Shown: positions 1-12,540, numbered from the stretch's first letter. The stretch is DNA of 64,000 nt from Albula goreensis (GCA_022829145.1 CM040745.1:41826144-41890143); one strand, 5' to 3'. Notes: generated from the sequence alone by a model not told the origin. Numbers and translations: made by a program.

Positions 1-148
1 ACTTTGGTATATTTTTACTCCTGTCTGCGTTTGAGTTCAAACTGCGCCCTGACACTAATGTATTTCCCTTAACTGTGTAAATGTTGACCACGCACTGTAA
101 TCATTGAACATTTTGCTGTGTAAGTAAACGTGTCTGTTTATCTATTTA

Positions 149-345
149 GACTTTCAAAAGGCATTTGACAAAGTTCTGCATGAGAGGCTCATAGTGAAAA
201 TGAAATCTGCAGGAATTTCAGGAGCTATCACTGAATGGATACGAAGTTGGCTGTCTGGTAGAAAGCAGAGTGTAACTAAGCAGGGTCCTGTAAGGAGTGG
301 AGTCCCGCAGGGATCAGTGTTGGGGCCTTTGCTTTTCCTTACTTA
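149..345 (+). mobile_element. LINE reverse-transcriptase fragment
   Basis: The plus strand reads as a non-LTR retrotransposon reverse-transcriptase segment: a DFQKAFDKV block (RT motif A region) is followed by WIRSWLSGRKQ and then SGVPQGSVLGPLLF (RT motif B region). The spacing between the blocks is normal for CR1/Jockey/L2-group LINEs. The fragment starts and stops abruptly, lacks the YADD catalytic block and ends at an in-frame stop at about 343, so it is a dead internal piece of about 65 codons. The family (LINE) is clear; the clade is uncertain. Confidence 0.85.
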
Positions 346-837
346 GCTCTCGGGACTTACTAACTGACTGTGTTTGCTTTCCACAGACTCTGGCTAGCGA
401 AGGCGAGGACGAGTGTTGCAGAGGAGATTGCCTGCTAATCGCCCCGTCGCTCCTGGTGGTGTTAAACTGCCAGTTTTATTCTGAGTCATTCATTGCGGCT
501 GTGTTTTGCCATTGGCTGTACTACTCGTTGTTTTCCTTATTAAAGCAGGCTTTGTGCCTGGAGAACTGAAACGCTCTAGTGCTTTTGCCTCATTGTGCCG
601 ACCCACCTTGCTGATCCTCCCCGTTCAGCGTCACACTGGGTTAGATAAAGAGTCACCAATGGCTGCGTCACACCCATTACATCCTGACATTCTTTGAAAT
701 TGGTCAAGATGGAAAGAGCATGATAAATTTTCATATAAAATAAACTGCCTATGCCAAAAATTGCAAAATAAGCGATATCAGCGTGTTTATCCTTCCAAAT
801 GCCTGATGCTGCGTACCGCACTGCAAAGTCGCTGGTG
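346..837. other. Unassigned sequence after LINE fragment
   Basis: About 490 bases, somewhat GC-richer at the start, with short open frames on both strands but no recognisable domain. A pyrimidine tract ending in AG near 385 and an ATTAAA hexamer near 538 could be a remnant of a transcript end, but nothing ties them together. Confidence 0.3.
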
Positions 838-1681
838 TTTCAACTGAACAATTAAAATAACCCCATTGCACTTCTGTTTTATGTCAGATTCCTTGATGAA
901 ATTGAGTGTCATCTCAATTTTAAGTTAGCATAATATTTAATTGGAGTTTAGGTGAATGGATATCAAATGAGGGTTTCATCAAATGACATGTGATTTTTAC
1001 AGTGTGCCTTATTGCTGACTGATAACAATTGCTTGATGTCATATTATCACTTGTGTATCTAAGATGAATAATGACTTTGCTCTATAGTTAGTTTTACTTG
1101 ACCTGATGATTACATCTGTTTTTGCTTATGGTACGTTTTGAGGTCTGTGACTCATTGTTCTTGGGTTACTGGAGTTAATGTAAAAATAGACCACTCAAAA
1201 AGCGTTAATGAGTCTATATTTATTGGAGATGTGTGGACAGAGGAAGATGGAGGACCAAAACACAGTGAAATTATTGTTTAATTGTATGTTAATATATTAT
1301 GATGACATATTGGCGAACAGACAACTCAGTTGTTGGTGATGGTGAGGGCAATACTTTTGCATGTGCCAGTTATCCAGAAATGATTTCAAGAGTTGTACTA
1401 TTTCACGCAATATTGTAATATCAAAGTCTGATCGATAGGAGTGCAAGACGTAATACAGAGTTGTGGTGTGTGTAGGCGTGCCCTGAAACTCTGCTTAAAC
1501 CAAGGTGTGAATTTGTGTAGAGGGTATTTTAATGAGAAACACTCCAATTTATATGAATCTCCACCCCAAGCGTACAGCTGTCTTAAGCGTGCGTAAAAGT
1601 TCAAGGTCAGAATACAAACACACACTGAAAACTCAAGAAAGCGCTTAAGTTGCTATGAGAGCAGGTCTGAATAGACCCCTA
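838..1681 (-). repeat. Unassigned interspersed repeat, copy 1 (minus)
   Basis: The reverse complement aligns along most of its length with 51399-52165 and with 63644-64000. Shared landmarks include a terminal GGTCTATTCAGACC-like palindrome, a CTTAAGCGCTTT block, CATTCTGACCTTGAAC-like sequence, and CTTGATGAAATTGA near the inner end. The copies differ by scattered substitutions and small indels, as expected of an old non-autonomous family. No coding capacity was seen. Superfamily is not assigned; the hairpin-forming terminus is its best diagnostic feature. Confidence 0.75.
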
Positions 1682-2299
1682 AGACTGTGAAATGTGCTTG
1701 GGCACTGCAGGTATGAACATAGAAATTTTTTTTCTTCAATGAAAGCTTTAGCCTCTATTTCCTGCCTACAAGATATTCTTCCTCTTACTAGCTGTCCTGG
1801 GTACTTGTGAAAACATGACAGATTTTAAGTATTACTTGACCTACAAACAGCTTTGGTAACTTAAATGAACCAAGATTTGTACTAATGATTTTTAAGAGTC
1901 CGATTAACACTTTGGGAAACCCACCCCTGGTTACTAAACCAAGAGGACATAGTTTTTACGACCTGTCATTTTTTCCCAGTGGACTTTGTTTGAACTCGTG
2001 CTGTCCCTCTCACGGTGTCCTGATTTATCCCCAGCTGTAAACTAAGCATGCCATGCACATGTATGCATAGACCAAAACCCACACTTAACAAGAGAAAAAA
2101 GAGATTTATTTTTGTTTTGTAATTCAAGCTGGGGGGGGCTGTCACAACATTTTCTATGGATCTTTGTTTTTCCTCTGTTCCTGTTCCATTGATTCCTCTA
2201 TCCTGCCTCTTGAGAAACAGGCATGGGTCATTTTTATTTCACTCATTCATTCACCCTGTGATTCATATATGCTTTTGTTTTATTAATGCATTTTTGTAA
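1682..2299. other. Anonymous non-coding sequence
   Basis: AT-rich, no open frame with a recognisable domain, no tandem structure. A short G run near 2130 is the only compositional oddity. I see no gene here. Confidence 0.5.
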
Positions 2300-2548
2300 T
2301 GTGTTATTTGTGGAGGAAGTGGTCCAGGTCTATAGCCTAGACTCTTTGTTTTTCTCTTCATCTTAACTGTCCAAAAAATTATTCCAGTCGTAAGTACATA
2401 TTTTTGGCAAACATTGATCCACCAGAATGCTCATTTCCATCAGCGAATTCAGGAATTTAATTGATAGTTAAACTATGCAATTATTATTAATTAAATGTAA
2501 AATTTGCATTATGTGCTGGTCAGTCAAGAAGTTTTAGTGGCAACATCC
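2300..2548 (+). repeat. Terminal-repeat-like segment shared with 62.7 kb
   Basis: This stretch matches 62690-62930 in the same orientation at roughly two-thirds identity by eye. Shared blocks are GGTCTATAG..TAGAC, TTGATCCA.CAGA.TGCTCATT and GTGCTGGT..(N)..GTTTTAGTGGC. At 62.7 kb the segment precedes a DIRS-like coding fragment, so this may be a stray terminal repeat of the same kind of element. It lies directly beside the 3' end of the minus-strand LINE. Confidence 0.5.
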
Positions 2549-3960
2549 TTTTTTTGCTTTGCTCAGCTAAGAGGGGAAACCCTTTTTCACACCCTTTTTC
2601 ATGTCTAAAACTAAAGGATTTACTGCACAGGTATGTTTTAAGCTTAGTCTTAAAGGTAGAGAGAGTGTCTGCCCCCTGAAGTTCCAGTTGTTCCATAGGA
2701 GAGGTGTTTGATATGAAAAGGCTCTGCAACCTTTGGTACTTTTATCTACTCTCTGAGCAATGAGAAATCCTGCATTTGGGTGTGAAGAGGTCACCGGAGA
2801 ATATGAAGATGGAGGAGGTCCTTTAATTAGGTAGGGCCAAGCTGATTTAAAGCCTTATATGTAACAAGTATTTTGAAATCAATGTGAAATTTGATGGGAA
2901 GCCAGTACGGGGTAATGTGCTGAAAGCATTTTGTTCTAGTTAGAATTTGAGCAGCTTCATTTTGAACCAACTGGAGGGGCTTAAGGAAGTGATTTGCACA
3001 TCACACAAGATGGCATTGCAGTGGTGGAATCTGGTTATACTTTCATTTTCAGTGTTGAGTTTTGACAGAATTTTCGTACTTTTTGCTATATTCCTCCAAT
3101 GAAAGAAACAAATCTAAGAAGTGTTTTTGCATGTGTTTCAAAAGAGTGCTCAATATCAATGGTGACAGTAAGGTCTTTGATAACTGTACCATCTAGATGT
3201 CATGTTATATCCAATAGTTTACTCCTGATGGACTTTGGAGCCAGCAAGGAATATAACTGTTTTGCCTTAGTTTAGGAGATGAAATTGTTGGCCCATCCAT
3301 TCCTTTATATATTTTATTTATAACTTTATATTGAGGCAAACTTTGTGTTTGGTAGTTTCTCAATGTGTTCTCATCTGATTAGGCTCATATGTACATGTCA
3401 TCTGCTTAACAGTGGAAGTAAATGCCATGTTTGTCAATGAGGCTGCTCAGACGTAATATGTCTAAGGAGAAGATCCATATACACTAGAGCAATTTCAGGA
3501 CTCATTAATATTGACAAATTGACATTGGTCTGATACATAAGACCTGAACCCAGAGTGAGTTTGTCCCGTAAAGCCAGGAAGATTTTCAAATTGCTGTATG
3601 ACAAAAACATAGTAATATCAAAGGGTGCACCTTAGTCTAGAAACGCAAGTAAGGAGTCAAAGGAAAAGGGACAGAGCTGTTTCAGTGCTGTGATTAAATA
3701 TAAACCATTTTGAAAGACTTCCAGAATTTTATATGATTGCAAAAAGGAGCTGAGTTGCTTTGTTTCTGCTTTTTCTAAGATCTGTGAGAGGAACAGGAAG
3801 TTTGACATGGGCCAGTACTTCAATAGGTCTTTGGGATCCAGACTTAGCTTCTTGAGGGTAGGCATGATAGCTGCTACCTTGAAGGGCTGGGGTACATGTC
3901 CAGACGTAAGGGAGGCACTGATATCATATAACAGTTGAGTGCCAATGGCAGGTAGTAATT
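2549..3960 (-). mobile_element. Decayed LINE (Rex/L2-type), minus strand
   Basis: On the minus strand, 3865-3632 reads LKKLSLDPKDLLKYWPMSNF followed by LSQILEKAETKQLSSFLQ, the conserved region ahead of the RT domain in fish Rex/L2-type LINEs. Around 3390-3425 a decayed HGIYFHC.ADD block marks the YADD catalytic region. At 2570-2740 the frame reads SPMEQLELQGADTLSTFKTKLKTYL, matching the C-terminal tail (typically ..LWN.LP..R..D...TFK.RLKTHLF). Several frameshifts and stops separate these blocks, so it is an inactive copy. Its 5' boundary abuts a plus-strand relative at about 3960. Confidence 0.8.
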
Positions 3961-5340
3961 ACTTACAAGCACTGAATTCAGTTGTCCTCTTGACCCAATT
4001 CCCTCCTCTCTCCTCCAGGCCATCACACCAGACATCCTTCCATTCGTCACCTCTCTTGTGAACTCCTCCTTGTCTTCTGGATGCTTCCCCTCTTCATTCA
4101 AGCAGGCCCATGTCTCCCTGCTGCTGAAGAAGCCCACGCTGGACCCATCCATCATCCACAACTGCCGTCCTGTCTCTCTTCTCCCTTTTCTTTCGAAAAC
4201 CCTTGAACGAGCTGCCTCCAAACAACTGTCTTCTTTCTTTTCACAGAACAATCTGCTGGACCCCCACTAGTCCGGCTTCAGACCTGGCCACTCGACAGAG
4301 ACCGCATTGCTCTCTGTCAGTGAGTCTCTTCATGCTGCGCGGGCAGCCTCTCTCTCTTCCGTCCTGATTCTCCTTGACCTTTCTGCTGCCTTCAACGCAG
4401 TTAACCATCCCATCCTCCTGTCCTCCCTTGCAGCATTGGGGATCTGCGGCACAGCCCTAGATCGGATTGAGTCCTACTTCTCCAGTCGCTCCTTCCAGGT
4501 TGCCTGGGCTGGTGCGGTATCGGCACCTCGTCCCCTTGTCACGGGTGTTCCTCAAGGCTCCGTCCTTGGTCCCCTCCTCTTCTCCCTCTATACTCGTTCT
4601 CTTGGCTCTGTAATCTCTGCTCATGGTCTAGCTTACCACTGCTATGCTGACGATACTCAACTTTACCTCTCCTTCTCTCCGTCAGACACACAGGTTACTG
4701 CTCGCATCTCGGCTTGCCTGAGGTATGTCCAGAGTTGGATGGCTAGACACCATCTTAAGCTCAACCCAGGCAAGACCGAGCTGCTCTTCTTTCCTGCTCC
4801 TTCCTCTCCCATCTTGGACTTCTCCATCTCGCTTGGGGATGCCCTGGTTTCGTCTTTGTCCTGTGCGAAGAACCTCAGAGTAGTGATCGACAACAGGCTG
4901 TCACAATCCAAGAACATCGCGGCGGTGAGTCGGGCGTGCAGGTTTTTCCTGTACAACATCCGAGGAATCCGCCCCTTTCTCACCACCTACTCTACTCAGC
5001 TTCTGGTCCAAGCAATGGTTCTGTCCCGCTTGGACTACTGCAACTCCCTTCTCCCAGGTCTTCCAGCGTCTGCCATCAGACCCCTGCAGATCATCCAGAA
5101 TGCTGCAGCCCTACAAACTACAACCTCCCTAGAGACTCTCATGTGACCCCCTTGCTCTTTGTAATGTGTCTACTTCTATTTGCTCTTAATCTGTGATTGT
5201 TTTTTAAACTAGGCAGTTTAGTAAGTCTGTAGGGGAGTCCTGATCTATTTGATCACCTCGGCACTTGGGACTTTACAACTCTCTAGGGTTACCTTTGCAC
5301 TTTTTGTACTGTTCTTATGCACTTTCACTTGGAACAGAAA
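3961..5340 (+). mobile_element. L2-type LINE ORF2 fragment, plus strand
   Basis: A long plus-strand frame carries most of an RT domain: LLKKPTLDPSIIHNCRPVSL, LSKTLERAASKQLSSFF, then after one in-frame stop (about 4268) SGFRPGHSTETAL, LLDLSAAFNAVNHPIL (motif A), TGVPQGSVLGPLLFSLY (motif B), YHCYADDTQLYLSF (catalytic YADD at 4643-4654), KLNPGKTELLFFP and LDYCNSLLPGLP. Homology stops after QNAA near 5110, where the usual C-terminal ~130 residues are missing. A 3' tail resembling that of fish L2 elements then resumes to about 5340. The 5' part is truncated, there is no endonuclease domain, and the copy is inactive although its RT core is well preserved. Confidence 0.9.
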
Positions 5341-6660
5341 GTTGGAGCACAGACACTGCCTCTGTGGAACTGAACTTAAGTGGTGGTTCAAGGGAAGAAG
5401 TGGAAATCTGTGTAGGACATAAAGTCCACTGCCTGGCAAAAAAATCACCAGGGTCAAATCAGTTTCATTTTTCATTTCACCATGGCCCTGGAATGAGATT
5501 ATGGTCAGCTCACGGGTTGCTCAGCGGGCACGTTACTTGGCGGGGGGGTCGGGGGGGAAATAGCTTGAAACATGAATCTGGGATTGGTGGTGCACTTGGG
5601 CTTGGAGTCCTAAGGGGGAAAGGAGTGCAGCAGTTCTCAGAGGAGAAGAGGACCTGAAGGTGAAATGTGGTTAGGAAAAGGTGGCGATGGGGAGGAGGTG
5701 GGAAAACCTCTCTCTTTGCCAGAGATGCAAAGCTCGATGGGAGATGAGGTACGTATGCCTTTATACTTTTAAGGAGACCGGAATTGATTGAAGGGGTTGT
5801 CTGAAAATGAATCTCCTAAACTATTGTTTTAACAAACTCATATAAAGTGCAAACGTATGTTTCTAATTCTGCAACCTTCTCCATCAAAGGGAAAATGAAC
5901 GGTACTGGCAGAGAAGCAACAAAATCATATTCATATTGCACAAAGACAAGGGAAGACAGTGAGAAGGTGGAGGGATGAGAGAACAAAGGGAATAAATAAA
6001 TATGAAAAAATAGTTTATTTCAACTTTGTAATACCCTTTAGTCAATACAATAAGCAGTATGTATGTATGTATATGTTAGATCATGTTACCCTTTTTATAC
6101 CACACAGACCGTTTTACTGTCGTGAAATATTTGAAAAGTTGAAATCTCATTATGACAAGTGTGTCCCTCATAGTATCTAAATTATTAACATCTTTCTATG
6201 AACTCTCCTCCCTAAACTTGTGTATAAATGACTCACACAAAGAGCAGATTATCGAAATAATAGTCTTGAAACTGTAACCTGTGTTTCTGAAGGTTTAGCT
6301 CATAGATGTGAAAATAACCCCTGAGTGAACTTTCAGGCACTCCTCCACCTTGTAATTAATTATGCATGGACCAGGGAGGAGGGGAGGGACCCTTCTTAAA
6401 TTGGGCAGTTTTACCAAAGCTCAGTTTCCTTACGAACAATCCATCTACATTGCTCAGTTTTGTGCAGCTAACTCTTTCTCTTTCAAAGCTCAGGAAGTTT
6501 TGGTTCCAAGATCTTCCTCTAGTGATATTTGTATTTTTCCTATTTTATCCTATTTTTCTTTCACTCCACAGCAAAACTTCTCTCCTCTCCTGTAAACCCT
6601 ATATGGCATGATGGAACTACAAGCAGATTGCACGGGCTCGCATAAACATACACATTTTAA
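5341..6660. other. Anonymous sequence, no gene seen
   Basis: Contains G-rich runs around 5540-5560, a short GTAT tetranucleotide run near 6055-6072 and otherwise AT-rich unique-looking sequence. Open frames are short and mutually inconsistent. Nothing supports a gene. Confidence 0.5.
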
Positions 6661-6666
6661 AAGCTG

Positions 6667-9078
6667 TGTCCACAGTCCCAACACATCCACCCTAATGAAA
6701 CCCTAACAATCATACATTCAACCTAGATATGACCCTGAATATCACACATTCAACCTAATGTGACCCTGAATATCACATATCCACCCTAATGAGAGCCAAA
6801 TGATCACATATCCACCCTAATGTAACCCTAGCAATCACACATCCACCCTAAGGAGACCCTAATAATCACATGTCCACCCTAATGTGACCCGAGGAATCAC
6901 ATAGTCACCCTGATGACCCTCACAATCCCAACACATCCACCCTAATGAGACCCTAACAATCATACATTCAACCTAGATGTGACCCTGAATATCACACATT
7001 CAACCTAATGTGACCCTGAATATCACATATCCACCCTAATGAGAGCCAAATGATCACATATCCACCCTAATGTAACCCTAGCAATCACACATCCACCCTA
7101 AGGAGACCCTAATAATCACATGTCCACCCTAATGTGACCCGAGGAATCACATAGTCACCCTGATGACCCTCACGATCCCACATCCACCCAAATGAGACTC
7201 TAGCAATCACTCATCCACCGTAATGAGACCCTAGCAATCTCACAGTCACCCTAATGAGACCCTAATGATCCCTCATCCATCCTAATGAGACCCTAGCAAT
7301 CTCACAGTCACCCTAATGAGACCCTAGCAATCACACTTCCACCCTAATATGACCCTAGCAATCTCACAGTCACCCTAATGAGACAAACAATTATACATCC
7401 ACCCTAATGAGACCACAATAATCACTCATCCACCCGAATGTGACCCTAGCACTCTCACAGTCACCCTAATTAGACAAACAATTATACATCCACCCTAATG
7501 TGACTCTAGCAATCACATATCCACCCTAATGAGACTAGCAGTCACGTAGTTACCCTGATGACACCCTAACGATCCCACATCCACCCTAATGAGACCCTAG
7601 CAATCACACTTCCACCCTAATGTGACCCTAGCAATCTCACAGTCACCCTAATGAGACCCTAGCAATCACACGTCCACCCTAATGTGACCCCAATAATCAC
7701 TCATCCACCCGAATGTGACCCTAGCACTCTCACAGTCACCCTAATTAGACTAACAATTACACATCCACGATAATGTGACTCTAACAATCACATATCCACC
7801 CTAATGTGACAGTCCCACCCTAGCAATCTGACAGTCACGCTAATGAGACCCCAATAATCACTCATCCACCCGAATGTGACCCAAGCACTCTCACAGTCAC
7901 CCTAATTAGACTAACAAATACACATCCACCATAATGTGACTCTAGCAATCACACATCCACCCAAATGAGACTCTAACAATCACACATCCACCCTAAGGAG
8001 ACACAAATAATCACACATCCACCCTAAAGTGACTCAAGCAAACTCACAGTCACCCTAATGAGACCCTAGCAATCACACTTCCACCCTAATGAGACCCTAG
8101 CAATCACACTTCCAACCCAATGAGACCCTAGCAATCAAACTTCCACCCTAATGAGACCATAGCAATCTCACAGTCACCCTAATGAGACCCTAGCAATCAC
8201 ACTTCCACCCTAATGAGACCTTAGCAGTCTCACAGTCACCCTAATGAGACCCTAGCAATCAAACTTCCACCCTGAGACCCTAACAATCTCACTTCCACCC
8301 TAATGTGACCCTAGCAATCTCACAGTCACTTCCCCTGAGACCCTAACAATCTCACTTCCACCCTAATGTGACCCTAGCAATCACACATCCACCCTAATGA
8401 GACCACAATAATCACTCATCCACCCGAATGTGACCCTAGCACTCTCACAGTCACCCTAATACGACTAACAATTACACATCCACCCTAATGTGGCTCTAGC
8501 AATCACACATCCACCCTAATGAGACTCTAACAATCACATATCCACCCTAATGAGACTCTAGCAGTCACGTAGTTACCCTGATGACACCCTAACGATCCCA
8601 CATCCACCCTAATGAGACCCTAGCAATCTCACAGTCACCCTAATGAGACTCTAATAATCACATATCCACCCTAATTAGACTAACAAGTACACATCCACCC
8701 TAATGAGACTCTAACAAACACTCATGCACCCTATGGAGACCCTAACAATCACATATCCACCATAAGGAGATCCTAGCAATCACACTTCCACCCTAATGAG
8801 ACCCTAGCAATCACACTTCCACCCTAATCAGACCCTAGGAATCTCACAGTCACCCTAATGAGACTCTAACAATCACACATCCACCCTAATGAGACCCTAA
8901 TAATCACTCATCCACCCGAATGTGTCCCTAGCACTCTCACAGTCACCCTAATTAGACTAACAATTACACATCCACCCTAATGTGACTCTAGCAATCACAT
9001 AGTCACCATAATGACACCCTAACAATCACACATCCACCCTAATGAGACCGTAGCAATCACACATCCACTCTAAGGAGA
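6667..9078. repeat. 31-bp minisatellite, about 78 units
   Basis: Tandem units of about 31 bp built on CCACCCTAATGAGACCCTAG followed by CAATCACACAT. Units vary at the trinucleotides after CCCTAATG (GAG/TGT) and after CACA (CATC/CTTCC/CAGT). Two adjacent blocks, about 6681-6930 and 6931-7180, are near-identical 250-bp repeats of eight units each, showing recent segmental expansion. Each unit contains CCCTAA once, but it is not a telomere hexamer array. Confidence 0.95.
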
Positions 9079-9270
9079 ACACATACACCAACAAGAAAGC
9101 ACTCACCCTGAGAACACCACCATCATAAAGAGAATGCCTCCACCCAAATTAAAAAAGATCCAACACCCACACAAAAAACACAAAAGTTCCTTGTTATTCA
9201 TGTGTTGCTCATGCAGTCAGCATAGCTTGGCTTGACTTCCCAGGTAACAGATGGAAACACAGCAAACTAA

Positions 9271-10004
9271 TGCTGTAATCTCTCACAGGTCTGTAGTGTG
9301 TCATAGTAATGCAGTCTGTCACAGTGCTGTAGTCCCTCATATTGCTACAGCAGCCTCTTCTCCACTGCAGGGCCGAACGGTTCTAAGCACGGAGAGTAAC
9401 CGTTCCAATGGCATTTCCACTGGACGACTTGAAACAGAACACTTACAAACTGTGCCCAGAATGATTCTCTCGGCACAGTTAGGATACCCATGCTGAGTTC
9501 AGCAGAACCGTTCTGGCGTGAGGGCTTAATTACGTAGATATTCCGATTGGTTTTACATTTACATCACGTTGCGACACCCCATCAAGTCTCTTACATCCTC
9601 TTCCTTTGCATACGGTCAGCACAGGTATTCTTTAAAACAATAAAGAAAAATAAAGATGCCCAGGATGGTATCTACACACACAAAAAAAAAATCATTCCTA
9701 CAAATGACTCAAAATCCTCCATATCGTCATTCAAAGGATGCCATCGCTGGTGTACAAAGCAGGCATGGTAACTGTTTGACTCTACGGTGGAAAAGAGGCT
9801 ATTGTGTCAAAGTACTGTTGTCTCTCACTGTGCCATAGTCTCTCACAGTGCTGTTTCACACAGTGTTACAGTGTGTCACAGTGCGCTCACCTTTCATAGT
9901 GCTGTAGTCTGTCACAGTGGCATTGTCTCTCACAGAGTTGTAGTCTGTTGCAGTGTATAGTCTTTCACAGTGCTGTCATCTCTCACAGCGCTGTGGTCTC
10001 TCAC
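9271..10004. repeat. ~21-bp minisatellite split by an insertion
   Basis: Units of the type GTCTCTCACAGTGCTGTA occur at 9271-9350 and again at 9812-10004 in the same orientation and register. The 460 bases between carry none of these units but do contain a hAT-like MITE, so the array appears to have been interrupted. Confidence 0.75.
9368..9520. mobile_element. hAT-like MITE remnant
   Basis: The segment begins CAGGGCCGAACGGTTCTAAG and ends with CAGAACCGTTCTGGC, giving imperfect inverted ends around GAACGGTTCT. The interior has GTTCCAATGGCATTTCCACT, which resembles non-autonomous hAT elements of fish as I remember them. An 8-bp target duplication was not resolved. No coding capacity. Confidence 0.45.
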
Positions 10005-11325
10005 TTATGAACCAGAATATCTTTACTCAACATTTCCTGCCAAGCGTGACACTGCTGGGAGAGCATTAGTATGTGTAGTGTAGCATGACTCCTGCTTCTG
10101 CTCCAAACCAAATTAATCTGGATGCACAGTGCCTCAAGACTTTACTGGATAAAAATATTACAGATTAGTCAATGTTTGTAGGTAGGACACAGATGAAGGG
10201 AAGGCTATACAAAAATATTAATGTGACCTATAAAAATAAAAACAAGGTCCCCTGAAACTGAGGGGCAAACCCCTCAAATTGTTGTGGCCTTTTGAAGATA
10301 TTTACAGGTACTATACTTGATGGACTATGGATTATAATGCCCAAGGGAAGCCTGAATACTGGGTAAATTTAAAACAGGAGAGACCTTATATGGAACCCTA
10401 TAATACAATATAACCCTATTACCCTACATCTGAAAAACATCTCAGTATCTCAAAAGGTATTTCAGTTTATAAACAGAAAAAGCAGGTGGCTCTGGTGTGG
10501 GTTGTATTTGAAATGACCCAGCATTCATTCTAAATTCTACTTTGCCTTCAGGCTATTACATCATAGGTAGTCACATTAACATGACAGATTATTTTCAATG
10601 ATTAAAAGCTCTGAGTAAAATATATAACATTTATCAGTAATATCTAAGGAAGTAAAACACAAATAGAATTTGGTAAAACATCAATTCTACCGTAACACAA
10701 AAAACTAAAAGAGCAACACCATAGAGAGGCTTACCAAGGTTCTTCACCTCCTTCCTCAGACCACACAGCATAATGGCCCAAGTTTCCCAGCCTGTGGATT
10801 CAGACAGACTGTGAGCTGTTGAGTGAGGAGTGGAGAGGGATCCGGTGCCTCGTCAGAAAGCCCTGTTACTCATGCAAACGGACTAACTTGCTCTGCACCT
10901 GCAGTCCCTTCACGGCAGGTGACAGTGCCTCCTCCTCCTTCATCCCTACTCTGGATTACACGCTGCTGTTCTCTGCTGGCATCTGCAGCTTGAAGTCCCG
11001 CCCAAAGCAGGCTGTTTCCCTCCCACACACAGCCCCACCATGGCACAAACGCTGTCTGAAGCTGAGTCTGTGGTCCTCAGCTTTGATTTCTCATCTCACA
11101 CTACATAAGCCCTTCATGAATGTGTGAGTGAACGCAGCTCTAGCCTGCTCCACCAGCAATCTCCATGAAACCTTATTTCAGCGAGTTGGTCTGGTTTTAT
11201 TTTCAGCAAAATCTTTTCATTAATACATCTGAACAGAGAAAAATAACCAGGCTTCTCTTCCTGTTGGCCTCTTTCAAAGGTAGTGCTGGTATCTCCTCTA
11301 ATTCTACAGCATCAAATCATTCCAG
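10005..11325. other. Anonymous sequence, no gene supported
   Basis: AT-rich to about 10740, then GC-richer to about 11160. A 102-codon open frame at 10819-11127 has no recognisable domain and no splice or poly(A) context, so I do not call it a gene. Confidence 0.4.
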
Positions 11326-11810
11326 AGAGCACACACACACACACACCCGTGCTGATACAAACACACACATACACCCCTGCCGACACAAGCACATCCACTC
11401 AAACACACACACACCCGTGATGACACAAACACACACACCTGCACCGACACAAACACAGCCACACAAAAACCTGTGAGGACACAAACACACACACACACCT
11501 GTGCTGACACAAACACACACATACACACACCCGTTCAGACATAAACACACACACCCACACCTGCGCCAACACACACACACACCCACAAACACACACCTGT
11601 GCAACACAAACACATGCACATACACACCCATGCCAACACACACACACACACAAACACCCACACACACACCCATGCTGACACAAATACACACACACACACA
11701 CACTGACACACATGCGCTGACACAAACACACGCACATACACACTCGTGCCGACACACACACAAACACACACCCATGCCAATAAAAGCACACACACACACA
11801 CACACATTAG
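11326..11810. repeat. CA-rich minisatellite
   Basis: Runs of ACACAC alternate with short interruptions such as CCCGTGCTGACACAAAC and CCTGCGCCAACAC, giving a loose unit of about 30-40 bp. The all-frame open reading on both strands is a consequence of composition. Confidence 0.9.
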
Positions 11811-12540
11811 CAATAAGCACTAAGGTGTAAGCAATAATAATAATAATATCAAAACCTTCCATGCTTATTGGCAAGTCATGATGCTAAATTTGTATCATGG
11901 CCTGAACGAAATATGCTACTCCTAAAACAAGTAATCTCTTCTCACCGAGCCCACAATTATATAAATACTGGATTGGACAGCTTGACAAACCTGCAAATCA
12001 AAATGTGCATTAAATATTCAGTAACACTACCATTCTTGTCACAAATTCTACTAATGACTTGCACAGGATACAGGATTTTTATTAGTCCCTTCCTTTAAGT
12101 ATTTTGAAAAAGGCAAGCTGTATCTCATTTAGTGTATTCTACTGTACAGAATACACACTGAGTTCGACAGCTGGAGGAGAAACTCTAATTGAGTAGAGAT
12201 GGCAAAAGGTATATTTGTCATCTGTGAGTTTTCCTTTCTCCACTTAACTATGAAAAACGAAGATTAACGTAACAGATTACATCCTTCCCTATATCCCAAC
12301 ATGTTTATTTAAGCAAAAAGGCCACAGTGTCTGAAAATTGTCAGAATGCACGTGTAACACAGCTTTACATCTGATTAACTACAGTGACCTGACAGAATTG
12401 TTTTTGTTGTGAGCCCATGCCCAGACTTTGCCATAAATGTATCTTGAGGAAACAGAAATACTGTAAATGGATGTTTTTTATATATTTTTTTCAATTGCTA
12501 ACAAACTAAAATGACACAAAAAGCACAATTATTGAAACTG
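11811..12540. other. Anonymous AT-rich sequence
   Basis: No coding signal. A short AAT trinucleotide run at 11836-11848 and otherwise unique-looking sequence. Confidence 0.5.

Noticed and set aside
6667-9078. Possible CRISPR array or interstitial telomere
   Set aside because: There are no unique spacers between identical repeats and this is vertebrate DNA; CCCTAA occurs once per 31-bp unit rather than as tandem hexamers.
10819-11127. 102-codon open frame in a GC-richer patch
   Set aside because: No recognisable domain, no promoter, splice or poly(A) evidence; length is unremarkable for GC-richer sequence.
11304-11874. Cys/Val- or Thr/His-rich frames that mimic small cysteine-rich proteins
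   Set aside because: Product of GT/CA dinucleotide runs.
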